Below are positions 7,323 through 16,694 of a stretch of 64,000 nt of DNA, piece by piece. The position numbers and the translations under genes are program-made. Source of the DNA: Acidiluteibacter ferrifornacis (GTDB lineage Bacteria; Bacteroidota; Bacteroidia; Flavobacteriales_E; Vicingaceae); assembly GCF_009909615.1 (NCBI RefSeq), contig NZ_WWNE01000003.1:283122-347121 (forward strand), written 5' to 3'. The notes below the pieces were generated by a model. That model ran no database searches and was not told the DNA's origin. It saw only the letters and a program-made list of their open reading frames with translations. Every line of letters starts with the position of its first letter. Within the stretch, counting starts at the first letter, position 1.

Positions 7323-8846
7323 TTAAAAATCACGATAGCGATTAGTTAATGCAGTTTGAAATGAAATGTAAAGATAGCTAGTATTACGTAAAAACACCTC
7401 AGGGGTTTCCCGTATATCGTAAAATCTTTGCATCCAACCCATATTGAATTGCATGTTTGTTGCAGGGTTAACAGTATAGCCGACTTGGGCTCTCACAGAG
7501 AATAGTTTATAATTATTTACTCCTACATCTTCGATTAAATAGGACTTATTGTTTACTGAATAAAAGTTGGTTTGACTAACAGCTGCCTCAGATAAGAATC
7601 TACTTTTCTTGTAATTCGCCATAAAAAGTATTTCCTGAAAATGATCTCCATATGGATGACCAAAATGTTGATTATAATGCGTTTGTGAAGAGCTAGCATT
7701 TAAATCACCAAAAACCCCATTAGCCGACTCGTTCCACTCAGCTCGAAGAAACAACCCCTTAATACCAAAGTACCCTACACCCATTTGTCCAGCCAAAGCA
7801 GAAAACTCAAAGTCCTTCGTAGCAAGCTGACCGTAGAGTATCCAATTTTTTAATGGCATTACGGTTAAATTTAGTCCTTGATTGGAATCATATAAAGAAT
7901 CGCTGCTTCCATTGAGCAGGCTATTCAAACCAATTATAGGGTTTAAAAATCGATAATCCGCATTTTTCCGCACTCCATCCTTTTGTTTTGCAAGGGCGTC
8001 TACGGAAATAGTAGACTCATAAAATCCAATTTTAATCTTAGAATTGGGAGAATACTCTAAAAATTTTATGCTAGCTGTTTTTCTTCTAAAAATATTCTCT
8101 GTTAAAGCAAATCCATCTACACGAACTAAATCTTGCATTCCTGCGATCATAAACAGATAGTTAAACAGATCGTTTAAGAAATTAGTTTGAGCAGAAATAA
8201 ACGGATAATTAAAGGTATTGTCTGAAATCAAAAAAGAACGATATCCTTCTCCAATAAAATGCTTATCCTGACCTAATGATAGCATTAGGTACTGATTAGG
8301 AATGTAATTCACACGGGCAGAGGCCATTGCAAAATCATATCCTCCATCTTTAAAAGTTTTTACTCTACCTTGACCTGGAACGACTCCTAAAGTTTTAACA
8401 TATCGGTCTAAATATTCAGGATATTCTGCTTGGTTTTCATAAAAGGAGGATGTGAAAGTTAGTTTGTTTTTCCAGTTTCCTCTTAATTGAAAACCTCTTG
8501 TATTTTGAAATAATACTTCAGAATTATCAGCATCTAAATCTACCCCTGCCTCAACCAAAAATAATGGGTCGACAGTTACATAAAAATCAGCAGTATCAAT
8601 TGTTATTAAATGCTCAAAAAATAATTTCCTAGCAGCTAAGGAACGGAATTTTCGTTGGACTGTTCTTGGCTTAAAATAATTATGGAATTGCGGGACAACC
8701 GGCTTTAAACTGTAATTGACTATTGAATCATAAGTATACATCTCAACCCGATCTTCCAAAGAATTAGAATAATTCAATGGCAATTCTTGAGCAACAGTTA
8801 AACTTGTCAATAGTATTGAGAACAGAAAAGCAGCCGCTATCTTCAC
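7323..8846 (-). CDS. RemB/Wzi-like outer-membrane protein (paralogue 2)
   Basis: A 507-residue protein with a signal peptide (about 1-19) and a beta-strand-rich body. The segment GQDKHFIGEGYRSFLISDN corresponds to the motif of the paralogue at 4669-6261; later regions also run in parallel (RFLNPIIGLNSLLNG against ANPIIFYRPVEFSVG; QEILFMANY against SEILAELKY). It starts 8 bases after fcl. The two copies on either side of the initiating transferase suggest two outer-membrane partners for one polysaccharide, or one glycan factor and one motility factor. Confidence 0.7.
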   Translation of the reverse strand: MKIAAAFLFSILLTSLTVAQELPLNYSNSLEDRVEMYTYDSIVNYSLKPVVPQFHNYFKPRTVQRKFRSLAARKLFFEHLITIDTADFYVTVDPLFLVEAGVDLDADNSEVLFQNTRGFQLRGNWKNKLTFTSSFYENQAEYPEYLDRYVKTLGVVPGQGRVKTFKDGGYDFAMASARVNYIPNQYLMLSLGQDKHFIGEGYRSFLISDNTFNYPFISAQTNFLNDLFNYLFMIAGMQDLVRVDGFALTENIFRRKTASIKFLEYSPNSKIKIGFYESTISVDALAKQKDGVRKNADYRFLNPIIGLNSLLNGSSDSLYDSNQGLNLTVMPLKNWILYGQLATKDFEFSALAGQMGVGYFGIKGLFLRAEWNESANGVFGDLNASSSQTHYNQHFGHPYGDHFQEILFMANYKKSRFLSEAAVSQTNFYSVNNKSYLIEDVGVNNYKLFSVRAQVGYTVNPATNMQFNMGWMQRFYDIRETPEVFLRNTSYLYISFQTALTNRYRDF

Positions 8847-8854
8847 TATTTCTA

Positions 8855-9784
8855 TTAAAAATTCATTTGTTTAACTTCTTCATATACTCTACGAATACCA
8901 TCTTCGAGCTCCACTTTATATTTCCACCCAGCCTTTTCGAGACGGCTTACGTCCATAAGCTTTCTGGGTGTACCATCGGGTTTGCTTGAGTCAAAAACTA
9001 ATTCTCCCTCAAACCCAGTGATTTTTTTAATCGTTTGTGCTAATTCTCCAATAGTAACATCCTTTCCTGTACCAACATTCACCCACTCTTCACCATCATA
9101 TTCTCGCATCAAAAATAGGCATGCTTCCGCCAAATCATCTACATATAAAAACTCGCGCATAGGTTTACCTGAACCCCACACGGTAACTTCCTTCTCCCCT
9201 TTCGACTTGGCTGTGTGAAACTTACGTAGTAACGCAGGGAGAACATGAGAGTTATTTAAATCATAGTTATCATTTGGCCCGTATAAATTTGTTGGCATCG
9301 CAGATATAAAATTACATCCGTATTGCTTTCTGTATGATTCACATAGTTTAATTCCTGCAATTTTTGCTATCGCATAAGGTTCGTTGGTTGGTTCTAATTC
9401 GTCAGTTAGTAAATATTCTTCCTTCAACGGTTGTGGAGCCATTTTAGGATAGATACATGAAGAACCAAGAAACAACAACTTTTCAACCCGATTAACATAA
9501 GCGGCATGAATAATATTAGCCTCAATCATTAAATTTTCATACAAAAAATCAGCACGATATATATTATTTGCTTGTATTCCTCCCACTTTCGCTGCGGCTA
9601 AAAAAACGTACTGAGGCTTTTCTTCCTCAAAAAATTTATTTACTGCTTGTTGGTTTCTCAAATCTAACTCCGAAGAAGTTCTAAAAACTATATTGTTAAA
9701 CCCTTCATTCTCTAATGCACGAACGATGGCAGAACCTACCATTCCTCTATGACCTGCTACGTATACTTTATCGTTTTTATTCAT
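8855..9784 (-). CDS. fcl: GDP-L-fucose synthase
   Basis: A 309-residue extended short-chain dehydrogenase. The NADP-binding glycine motif GHRGMVG is at 11-17, the SSC of the active site at 108-110, and the catalytic Tyr and Lys at 137 and 141 (EPYAIAK). It epimerises and reduces GDP-4-keto-6-deoxymannose to GDP-L-fucose. The preceding gene gmd makes its substrate and overlaps it by 8 bases. Together the pair supplies GDP-L-fucose for a surface polysaccharide. Confidence 0.94.
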   Translation of the reverse strand: MNKNDKVYVAGHRGMVGSAIVRALENEGFNNIVFRTSSELDLRNQQAVNKFFEEEKPQYVFLAAAKVGGIQANNIYRADFLYENLMIEANIIHAAYVNRVEKLLFLGSSCIYPKMAPQPLKEEYLLTDELEPTNEPYAIAKIAGIKLCESYRKQYGCNFISAMPTNLYGPNDNYDLNNSHVLPALLRKFHTAKSKGEKEVTVWGSGKPMREFLYVDDLAEACLFLMREYDGEEWVNVGTGKDVTIGELAQTIKKITGFEGELVFDSSKPDGTPRKLMDVSRLEKAGWKYKVELEDGIRRVYEEVKQMNF

Positions 9785-10865
9785 TCGTATTAACTACTTT
9801 ATGCCCTCCTTCCATCAAATATTTATCTCGCTGGAACAGAGCTAAGTCAGAAGCCATCATATCATCAATTAACTCATCTAAATTATGCTTTGGTTTCCAT
9901 CCTAACTCCTTCTCTGCTTTAGAAGCATCACCAATAAGCAAATCGACTTCGGTAGGTCTAAAATAATTAGGATCGACTTCTACGATAACCTCATTGTTCG
10001 CTTTGTTTCTACCTTTTTCATTAACTCCTTCACCTTCCCAAACCACATCTATATCAGCTCTTTTGAAGGCTTTTGAAACAAAGTCTCGAACTGTAGTAGT
10101 AACGTTTGTAGCCAAAACATAATCTTGAGCCTCTTCTTGCTGAAGCATTAAATACATACCTTCAACATAATCCTTTGCATGCCCCCAATCCCTTTGTGCA
10201 TCTAAATTTCCAAGGTACAACTTAGATTGCAAACCTAACTTTATTCTAGCAGCAGCTCTAGTAATTTTTCTGGTAACAAAAGTCTCACCCCTTAGAGGGC
10301 TTTCATGATTAAATAATATACCGTTACATGCGTACATTCCGTATGCCTCGCGATAATTTTTTACAATCCAAAAACCATACAATTTAGCCACACCATATGG
10401 ACTCCTCGGATAAAAAGGAGTTTTTTCAGTCTGAGGAACCTCTTGTACTTTACCATAAAGTTCTGAAGTACTAGCTTGATAGAAACGGCAAGATTTTTCC
10501 AACCCTAGTGTTCTAATTGCTTCTAATATCCTTAGAGTACCCATAGCATCCACATTAGCAGTATACTCGGGCATTTCAAAAGATACCTTTACATGAGATT
10601 GTGCTGCCAAATTGTATATCTCGGTTGGCTGTACTTCTTGAATAATCCGAATAATATTCGAAGAATCCGTCATGTCCCCATAATGCAATTTAAATTTCAC
10701 ATCCTTTTCATGCAAGTCTGTATATAAATGATCGATACGCTCCGTATTGAACAATGAACTCCTACGTTTAATTCCATGAACCTCATATCCTTTGCTTAAT
10801 AGCAATTCCGACAGATAGGCTCCATCTTGTCCTGTTACACCTGTAATAAGGGCTACTTTTTTCAT
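9777..10865 (-). CDS. gmd: GDP-mannose 4,6-dehydratase
   Basis: A 362-residue extended SDR enzyme. It begins with [10 protein letters not shown] (9-18), the Rossmann motif typical of Gmd, followed by [18 protein letters not shown]. The catalytic Ser-Glu and YxxxK elements appear in ASTSELYGK and [10 protein letters not shown]. It converts GDP-D-mannose to GDP-4-keto-6-deoxy-D-mannose, the first step to GDP-L-fucose and related sugars. The gene lies 13 bases after cysQ and overlaps fcl, so it belongs to the same long gene string. Confidence 0.95.
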   Translation of the reverse strand: MKKVALITGVTGQDGAYLSELLLSKGYEVHGIKRRSSLFNTERIDHLYTDLHEKDVKFKLHYGDMTDSSNIIRIIQEVQPTEIYNLAAQSHVKVSFEMPEYTANVDAMGTLRILEAIRTLGLEKSCRFYQASTSELYGKVQEVPQTEKTPFYPRSPYGVAKLYGFWIVKNYREAYGMYACNGILFNHESPLRGETFVTRKITRAAARIKLGLQSKLYLGNLDAQRDWGHAKDYVEGMYLMLQQEEAQDYVLATNVTTTVRDFVSKAFKRADIDVVWEGEGVNEKGRNKANNEVIVEVDPNYFRPTEVDLLIGDASKAEKELGWKPKHNLDELIDDMMASDLALFQRDKYLMEGGHKVVNTNE

Positions 10866-10878
10866 AATAATAGTTGAT

Positions 10879-11691
10879 CTATTTGGTTACCAAAAACCAA
10901 TTATTTAATAAATTTTCTCTGTTGTATACCATTGATTTATGGGTACTTTGATCTATAACCTGACCACCCATTGCATTTACAATCCCCTGTCCTGCAGCGG
11001 TATCCCACTCCATGGTTGGAGCAAATCGAGGGTAAGCATCCGCAACACCCTCCGCCACCATGCACAACTTCAGGGAACTCCCTTTTGAAATAAGTTCTAT
11101 CTCTCCATATTCTTCCTTTGCATCATTAATAAAAGCTTCTGTTTCAGGCGACATATGGGAGCGACTACCTACTATAGTAAAAGGCCGTTCATCTTGATCC
11201 ATAGGCAATTCTATTCCTGCTTCCAACAATATGTCGATTGTAGGCGCACCATCCAGCTCGCTATAATTCTCTACCTTGTAACTACCTAACCCTTTCATAC
11301 CAAAATACATCACTTTGGTAACAGGAACATAGATAACACCGATTATTGGATTACCTTCATTAACTAATGCGATATTAACAGTAAACTCTCCATTCCTTTT
11401 GACAAATTCTTTAGTCCCATCTAAAGGATCAACGATCCACATATTTGCCCATGCAGACCTCTCTTCGAAAGGAATAGACTTACCTTCTTCGCTTAATACA
11501 GGTATTTTGGTATTCATCAAGCCATCCATTATTGCTAGGTGAGCCCTTTTATCTGCCTCCGTAAGTGGACTATTATCATCCTTAAGCTCGACAGCGAATT
11601 CGGAATCATAAATCTCCATTATTTCTTGTCCACCATTGTAAGCTGATTTAATTGCTACAAATAGCAACTCTTTTAATTCTATATCCGTCAT
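10879..11691 (-). CDS. cysQ: 3'(2'),5'-bisphosphate nucleotidase CysQ
   Basis: An inositol-monophosphatase-fold enzyme of 270 residues from the ATG at 11691. The metal-binding motifs are SEEG (67-70), [10 protein letters not shown] (87-96) and EWDTAAG near the C-terminus. CysQ removes the 3' phosphate from PAP, the by-product of PAPS use, and so recycles it to AMP. A longer reading from 11733 adds MGRPKHHIKK and more, but overlaps the upstream gene and lacks similarity to the family, so I prefer the start 16 bases after the upstream stop. Its partners cysC-cysD-cysN are divergent about 3.4 kb away. Confidence 0.9.
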   Translation of the reverse strand: MTDIELKELLFVAIKSAYNGGQEIMEIYDSEFAVELKDDNSPLTEADKRAHLAIMDGLMNTKIPVLSEEGKSIPFEERSAWANMWIVDPLDGTKEFVKRNGEFTVNIALVNEGNPIIGVIYVPVTKVMYFGMKGLGSYKVENYSELDGAPTIDILLEAGIELPMDQDERPFTIVGSRSHMSPETEAFINDAKEEYGEIELISKGSSLKLCMVAEGVADAYPRFAPTMEWDTAAGQGIVNAMGGQVIDQSTHKSMVYNRENLLNNWFLVTK

Positions 11692-11707
11692 TATTCTGAT
11701 TTCTTTC

Positions 11708-12592
11708 TTAATATGATGCTTTGGCCGCCCCAATCACCTCTATTGGATGCCATGTAGTTTTTACTTCTTGAAAGTCATTGATCAAGTAGGGGTTTTCTAT
11801 CTCAGAAGACAGTAGCTCATAATTATATGACTTGATACGTTTTAAATTTTCAACGGCTCCCTCTTTCAATTGAATCAATTCTTCCCAATTATGATTAGCA
11901 TAACACATGGCATTTACATCCATATGAGAAGCCATTTGATTAAGCAACTCACTTCTTTTTCCTGTTAAAATATTCACTACTCCTCCAGGTAAATCTGATG
12001 AATTAAGAACTTCAGCAAAAGAGATAGAACACAATGGTTTGTTTTCTGATGCTAATATCACACAGGTATTTCCACCTGCAATTATGGGCGCCATATAGCT
12101 CACTAATCCCAATAGAGAATACGTTTGATTCGCGACGATAGCAACAACACCAGAAGGCTCTATAGCCGAAAAGTTAAAATGTGAACTCGCAACAGGATTT
12201 ACTGAACTGAAGATTTGCTGATACTTATCGCACCAACCGGCAAAGTATACCAATCGGTCAATTGCAACTGTTACTTCCTTTTCAGCTTGTTTTGCACTGC
12301 TGTCTTGCAGAATCAACTCGGCAATAAATTGCTCTTTTCTCCCTTCTAATACCTCTGCCATTCGGTAAAGAATCTGACTTCTATTATATGCCGTTCTCTC
12401 ACTCCAATCCCCAAAAGCTTTTCGTGCTGCCACTACAGCATTTCTAAAGTCTTTTCGTGATGACAAACAAATATTTCCCAAAGATTTACCCTTTGAATTG
12501 GTTGGGGTATAAAATCTACCCGATTCTGTTCTTGGGAAACTGCCTCCTATATATATTTTATATGTTTTCAAAACACTAATTCTTTCACTCAT
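11708..12592 (-). CDS. Truncated, non-catalytic aldehyde dehydrogenase-like protein
   Basis: A 294-residue protein resembling the N-terminal two thirds of an aldehyde dehydrogenase: an IGGSF start, an RSQILYRMAEVLE segment, PSGVVAIVANQTYS in place of the usual PWNFP region, and LPGGVVNILTGKR. It stops being ALDH-like around residue 240. The catalytic glutamate motif ELGGK and the catalytic cysteine are both absent, and a distinct 50-residue tail ends the protein. It directly follows a complete ALDH. The pair recalls ALDH16 enzymes, where a catalytic ALDH domain is fused to an ALDH-like domain without the cysteine. A structural or subunit-pairing role is likely; gene decay is less likely because the frame is clean and tightly packed. 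Confidence 0.75.
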   Translation of the reverse strand: MSERISVLKTYKIYIGGSFPRTESGRFYTPTNSKGKSLGNICLSSRKDFRNAVVAARKAFGDWSERTAYNRSQILYRMAEVLEGRKEQFIAELILQDSSAKQAEKEVTVAIDRLVYFAGWCDKYQQIFSSVNPVASSHFNFSAIEPSGVVAIVANQTYSLLGLVSYMAPIIAGGNTCVILASENKPLCSISFAEVLNSSDLPGGVVNILTGKRSELLNQMASHMDVNAMCYANHNWEELIQLKEGAVENLKRIKSYNYELLSSEIENPYLINDFQEVKTTWHPIEVIGAAKASY

Positions 12593-12602
12593 GAGTCTTC
12601 AA

Positions 12603-14075
12603 TTAATCGAATTTAAGGTAAGCAGATAAACCATGTAGGCCACCTTCTCGTCCAAAACCACTTTCTTTATAACCTCCAAAAGGAGAAGTAGGATCAAATT
12701 TATTATACGTGTTGGCCCAAACAACTCCAGCCCTTAATCGACTAGTTAGGTTAAATATCTTGGAGCCTTTATCTGTCCATACACCCGCTGATAAACCATA
12801 TGGAGTATTATTTGCCTTTTCAATAACCTCATCTACCGTTCTAAATGTTTGAACAGCCAGTACAGGGCCAAATATTTCTTCCTTAGCCAGTTTACTTGAC
12901 TGTGCCACACCGGTAAATACCGTTGGTTTTATGAAATAACCACTTTTAGGCAAACTGCATGAAGATTGGAAAATGTCTAACCCCTCTTTTACCCCAAGTT
13001 CTATATACCCTTGTATGGTTTCCCACTGATTTTTAGAATTAATCGCCCCAACATCTGTGTTTTTATCCATTGGGTCTCCAACGATAAGTGTTTCAATTCT
13101 ATCTTGTAGCTTTTTGATGAAAATATCTTTTATGGATTCTTGCACAAACAACCTTGACCCAGCACAACACACGTGGCCTTGATTGAAATAAATACCATTT
13201 ACAATTCCCTCTATTGCCTGATCAATGGGAGCATCTTCAAAAACGATATTTGCAGCCTTTCCTCCTAACTCTAAAGTAACTTTCTTTTCCGTTTGAGCTA
13301 TTGTTTTTTGAATAAGTTTCCCAACATCAGTGGAGCCCGTAAAAGCGATTTTATCAATCCCTTCATGCCCTACTATTTCTGCTCCAACTTTACCATCACC
13401 TGTTACAATATTGACAACACCTTCAGGCAAACCACTTTCTTGAATTAATTCTGCCAACTTCAGTGCTGTTAAAGACGTAGTTTCGGCAGGCTTTAATACT
13501 ACCGTGTTTCCACAGGCCAATGCTGGAGCAATTTTCCATGCAGCCATTAATAAAGGAAAGTTCCATGGAATAATTTGACCCGCAACTCCAATTGATTTTG
13601 GCTTTCTATTAGGAAAAGCGTAATCTAATTTATCAGCCCATCCTGCATAATAGAAAAAGTGAGCTGCCGCTAACGGGATATCAATATCTCTTGATTCTCT
13701 GATTGGTTTACCGCCATCTAGCGACTCTATCACTGCAAATTCTCTAGCCTTTTCCTGAATTAATCGTGCAATACGAAATAAGTACTTTGCGCGCTCAGAA
13801 GCTGGCATTACCGACCAAACAGAATCATAGGCATTCCGAGCAGCTTTTACTGCTTTATCAATATCTTTTTTACTTCCTTCTGCCACAGAAGCAATTTTCT
13901 TTTCAGTAGCGGGATTTATAGCATCAAAATACTTCCCGGATGAGGGCTTTTCAAATTTTCCATTGATAAAGTGATCGTATTTTTCTTTTAATTGTATATG
14001 ACTGCTACTTTCTGGAGCAGCAGCATATTCCCAACTAATGTTTTTAGTCTCAATTTTCTTTTTACTCATATCCAT
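12603..14075 (-). CDS. NAD(P)-dependent aldehyde dehydrogenase
   Basis: A complete 490-residue ALDH. Visible landmarks are IPWNFPLL (169-176), KPAETT (195-200), FTGSTDVGK (245-253), the general-base Glu269 in ELGGKAAN, and catalytic Cys303 in [11 protein letters not shown]. It oxidises an aldehyde to the acid. The start codon overlaps the deoC stop by one base (TAATG), so the two are translationally coupled. Since DeoC yields acetaldehyde and glyceraldehyde-3-phosphate, a short-chain aldehyde from deoxyribose catabolism is a reasonable substrate, though this is inferred from context. It probably works with the following truncated ALDH-like protein. Confidence 0.88.
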   Translation of the reverse strand: MDMSKKKIETKNISWEYAAAPESSSHIQLKEKYDHFINGKFEKPSSGKYFDAINPATEKKIASVAEGSKKDIDKAVKAARNAYDSVWSVMPASERAKYLFRIARLIQEKAREFAVIESLDGGKPIRESRDIDIPLAAAHFFYYAGWADKLDYAFPNRKPKSIGVAGQIIPWNFPLLMAAWKIAPALACGNTVVLKPAETTSLTALKLAELIQESGLPEGVVNIVTGDGKVGAEIVGHEGIDKIAFTGSTDVGKLIQKTIAQTEKKVTLELGGKAANIVFEDAPIDQAIEGIVNGIYFNQGHVCCAGSRLFVQESIKDIFIKKLQDRIETLIVGDPMDKNTDVGAINSKNQWETIQGYIELGVKEGLDIFQSSCSLPKSGYFIKPTVFTGVAQSSKLAKEEIFGPVLAVQTFRTVDEVIEKANNTPYGLSAGVWTDKGSKIFNLTSRLRAGVVWANTYNKFDPTSPFGGYKESGFGREGGLHGLSAYLKFD

Positions 14076-14995
14076 TAATCTATCGAGATATAATCCTTTG
14101 ATTGATAAACTCCTGTTCTTTGTTTTTCCAATTGCAAGAGGACATCATTTGCTAAACTACTTGCTCCAAATCTAAACCATTCGTTGCTCAACCAAGCCTC
14201 CCCTAAAATTTCTTTTACCATTACTAGGTAATGAATGGCCAATTTAGAAGTAGAAATACCGCCTGCAGGTTTCATCCCTACCATAATTCCCGTTTTGATG
14301 AAATAGTCCTTTATGGCGTACAACATTGTTAGTGTTACAGGAATAGAGGCAGCTGAACCAATTTTCCCGGTAGAAGTTTTAATAAAGTCAGCTCCTGCAT
14401 AAATCGCGATATCTGAAGCCCTTCTTACGTCATCTAATGTCCCTATTTCACCAGTTTCTAATATAACTTTAAGTCGTGCTTGAGCGCCACAGAGTTCCTT
14501 AATCTTTGCTATTTCATCGAAAACAAAATTATACTCCCCCTGATGGTACTTTCCTCTAGAAATAACCATATCGATCTCATCTGCACCTTGATCTAGGGCG
14601 TATTTGGTATCATCTATTTTTGTTGAAAATGGCGCTTGACCTGAAGGAAAAGCTGTAGAGACTGAGGCTACCTTTACCCCGCTTCCTTTCACAGCTTCTT
14701 TAGCAATAGCCACCATTGATGGATAGACACAAACTGCTGCTACGGTCGGCAAGCCAGGGTAATCATCATGCAGATGCAATGCCTTATAACACATTTGGTT
14801 TACCTTACCAACTGTATCTTTACCTTCAAGTGTTGTCAAATCAATCATATTCAAGACCATTTTTAACGCTTGAATTTTGCTTTCATTTTTGATGCTTCTC
14901 GTTTGAAAACGAGAAGAACGCTCGATAATCCCAACCTGATCTACTGATGGAGATTTTGTAAAGTCAGGAATAGTTATTGTCTTTTTCAAATTCAA
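14075..14995 (-). CDS. deoC: Deoxyribose-phosphate aldolase
   Basis: A 306-residue class I aldolase. The Schiff-base lysine is K206 in DFIKTSTGK, and a second conserved lysine is K242 in GMKPAGGIS; GADEIDMVI and KVILETGEI are further family motifs. It cleaves 2-deoxyribose-5-phosphate to acetaldehyde and glyceraldehyde-3-phosphate. It is longer than the E. coli enzyme (about 260 residues) and closer in size to the eukaryote-like type, with about 50 extra N-terminal residues. It heads the long gene string and is followed at once by two ALDH-family genes. Confidence 0.92.
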   Translation of the reverse strand: MNLKKTITIPDFTKSPSVDQVGIIERSSRFQTRSIKNESKIQALKMVLNMIDLTTLEGKDTVGKVNQMCYKALHLHDDYPGLPTVAAVCVYPSMVAIAKEAVKGSGVKVASVSTAFPSGQAPFSTKIDDTKYALDQGADEIDMVISRGKYHQGEYNFVFDEIAKIKELCGAQARLKVILETGEIGTLDDVRRASDIAIYAGADFIKTSTGKIGSAASIPVTLTMLYAIKDYFIKTGIMVGMKPAGGISTSKLAIHYLVMVKEILGEAWLSNEWFRFGASSLANDVLLQLEKQRTGVYQSKDYISID

Positions 14996-15017
14996 AATTC
15001 TCTAAATTTTTAAAAGT

Positions 15018-15025
15018 CAAAGATA
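15018..15025 (-). promoter_or_regulatory. Candidate -7 element upstream of deoC
   Basis: The minus strand reads TATCTTTG (TAnnTTTG), 22 bases upstream of the deoC ATG, in the divergent deoC/cysC intergenic region. No good -33 TTG at the expected distance. Confidence 0.35.
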
Positions 15026-15106
15026 GAAATAATCCTAGAGCTTTCTTAATCACATCAAAAGGTGTAAAGGAGTTAAAAACAATAGGGTTTAACTTCTTTA
15101 TTTTGT

Positions 15107-15114
15107 TAAATTTG
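15107..15114 (+). promoter_or_regulatory. Candidate -7 element upstream of cysC
   Basis: TAAATTTG fits the TAnnTTTG consensus and ends 8 bases before the cysC ATG at 15123. A transcript from here would have almost no leader, so either cysC mRNA is nearly leaderless or a different start is used. The -33 element is not evident. Confidence 0.35.
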
Positions 15115-15122
15115 TTGACTTA

Positions 15123-15731
15123 ATGAAAAATGAAGGAAGGAATATATTCTCGGTTTTCGATGAAATCTTACAAAGAAAAGACAAAGAAAACCTACTAAAT
15201 CAGAGAAGCATAGCTATTTGGATGACTGGACTATCAGGTTCGGGAAAAACGACCATTGCTATTGCGTTAGAACAGTTACTTAACAAAAAAGGATTTCTCA
15301 CTCAGGTTCTGGACGGTGACAATGTGCGCACTGGCATCAATAATAATTTAGGTTTTTGCGAAGAAGATCGAACTGAAAACATTCGAAGAATAGCCGAAAT
15401 TAATAAACTGTTCATCAATTGCGGAATCATTACAATAAACTGCTTTGTGAGTCCTACCATCGCTATTCGACAACAGGCAAAACAAATTATTGGAGCAAAT
15501 GATTTTGTGGAGGTATTTATCAATACCCCTATTGAAGTTTGTGAGAAAAGAGATGTGAAGGGGCTTTATGCCAAAGCAAGAAAAGGAGAAATCAAAAACT
15601 TTACAGGAATTGACGCGCCTTTTGAAGCTCCAGAAACAGATTTTATCAATTTAACTACTGCTGATACTACACCTAGTGAAGCAGCTCGTTTACTTTTAGA
15701 CCATATTTTAACTAAAATAATAAAGGCATAG
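15123..15731 (+). CDS. cysC: Adenylylsulfate (APS) kinase
   Basis: A 202-residue kinase with P-loop GLSGSGKTT (36-44), followed by LDGDNVRTGINNNLGF and EDRTENIRRIAE, the substrate motifs of APS kinase. It phosphorylates APS to PAPS. The gene is 3 bases upstream of cysD and part of cysC-cysD-cysN. No PAPS or sulfite reductase gene lies in the window, so PAPS made here could feed either assimilation or a sulfotransferase. Confidence 0.93.
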   Translation: MKNEGRNIFSVFDEILQRKDKENLLNQRSIAIWMTGLSGSGKTTIAIALEQLLNKKGFLTQVLDGDNVRTGINNNLGFCEEDRTENIRRIAEINKLFINCGIITINCFVSPTIAIRQQAKQIIGANDFVEVFINTPIEVCEKRDVKGLYAKARKGEIKNFTGIDAPFEAPETDFINLTTADTTPSEAARLLLDHILTKIIKA

Positions 15732-15734
15732 TCC

Positions 15735-16640
15735 ATGCAAGCATACAACTTATCACATCTAAGTGAATTAGAATCAGAAGCTATTTACGTTTTACGAGAA
15801 GTAGCAGCACAATTTGAAAACCCAGTATTATTGTTTTCAGGAGGAAAAGACTCCATAACATGCGCTCACTTGGCAAGAAAAGCATTTTGGCCTGCCAAGA
15901 TTCCTTTTACTTTTATGCATGTTGATACAGGGCATAATTTCCCTGAAACAATTGAATTTAGAGATTATTATTTAAACAAATTAGGTGTCAACCTCATCGT
16001 AGCTAGTGTACAAGAATGCATTGATCAGGGTTTGGTAACAGAAGAAAAAGGTTTTAATGCAAGTAGAAATGCATTGCAAACCGTGGCATTACTCAAAGGT
16101 GTTGAAGACAATAAGTTTGATGCTGCAATTGGAGGTGCTAGAAGAGATGAAGAAAAAGCTAGAGCAAAAGAACGTTTCTTCTCTCATAGAGATGACTTTG
16201 GTCAGTGGGATCCAAAAAATCAACGTCCAGAATTGTGGAATATCTTTAATGGAAAAAAGAATTTAGGTGAAAGCTTCCGAATATTCCCAATTTCTAATTG
16301 GACTGAAATGGACATTTGGCAATACATTTTAAAAGAAAACATAGAATTACCCTCCTTATACTTCTCCCATGAAAGAGAGTGTTTTATCAGAGATGGAGTT
16401 GTGATGTCAATAGGTGAACATGTTCCTCAGCGACCAGAAGAAACTACTGAAAAAATGACTATTCGCTTCAGAACCATAGGTGATATGACATGTACGGGAG
16501 CCGTATATTCTGATGCAGATTCCTTAGAAAAAATCATCGAAGAAGTTGCCAGTACAAGAGTTACAGAAAGAGGCACAAGGTCTGACGATAAACGATCTGA
16601 AGCAGCCATGGAGGACCGAAAGAAGCAAGGCTATTTCTAA
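15735..16640 (+). CDS. cysD: Sulfate adenylyltransferase subunit 2
   Basis: A 301-residue ATP pyrophosphatase-fold protein with the PP-loop SGGKDS (35-40) and the AIGGARRDEEKARAKER region typical of CysD. The C-terminal REREC-like region, GAVYSDA and ATEDRKKQGYF-like end also match. With CysN it makes APS from sulfate and ATP. It sits between cysC and cysN; the cysD-cysN gap is 54 bases. Confidence 0.95.
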   Translation: MQAYNLSHLSELESEAIYVLREVAAQFENPVLLFSGGKDSITCAHLARKAFWPAKIPFTFMHVDTGHNFPETIEFRDYYLNKLGVNLIVASVQECIDQGLVTEEKGFNASRNALQTVALLKGVEDNKFDAAIGGARRDEEKARAKERFFSHRDDFGQWDPKNQRPELWNIFNGKKNLGESFRIFPISNWTEMDIWQYILKENIELPSLYFSHERECFIRDGVVMSIGEHVPQRPEETTEKMTIRFRTIGDMTCTGAVYSDADSLEKIIEEVASTRVTERGTRSDDKRSEAAMEDRKKQGYF

Positions 16641-16694
16641 TTTATTTTTAACCCAACTGATAACGTTTTAATCAACGATAGATACCCAATTACC

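Noticed and set aside
11691..11733. Longer N-terminus of CysQ beginning MGRPKHH
   Set aside because: It overlaps the upstream coding sequence and the added residues do not resemble the family; the Met at 11691 fits length and spacing.
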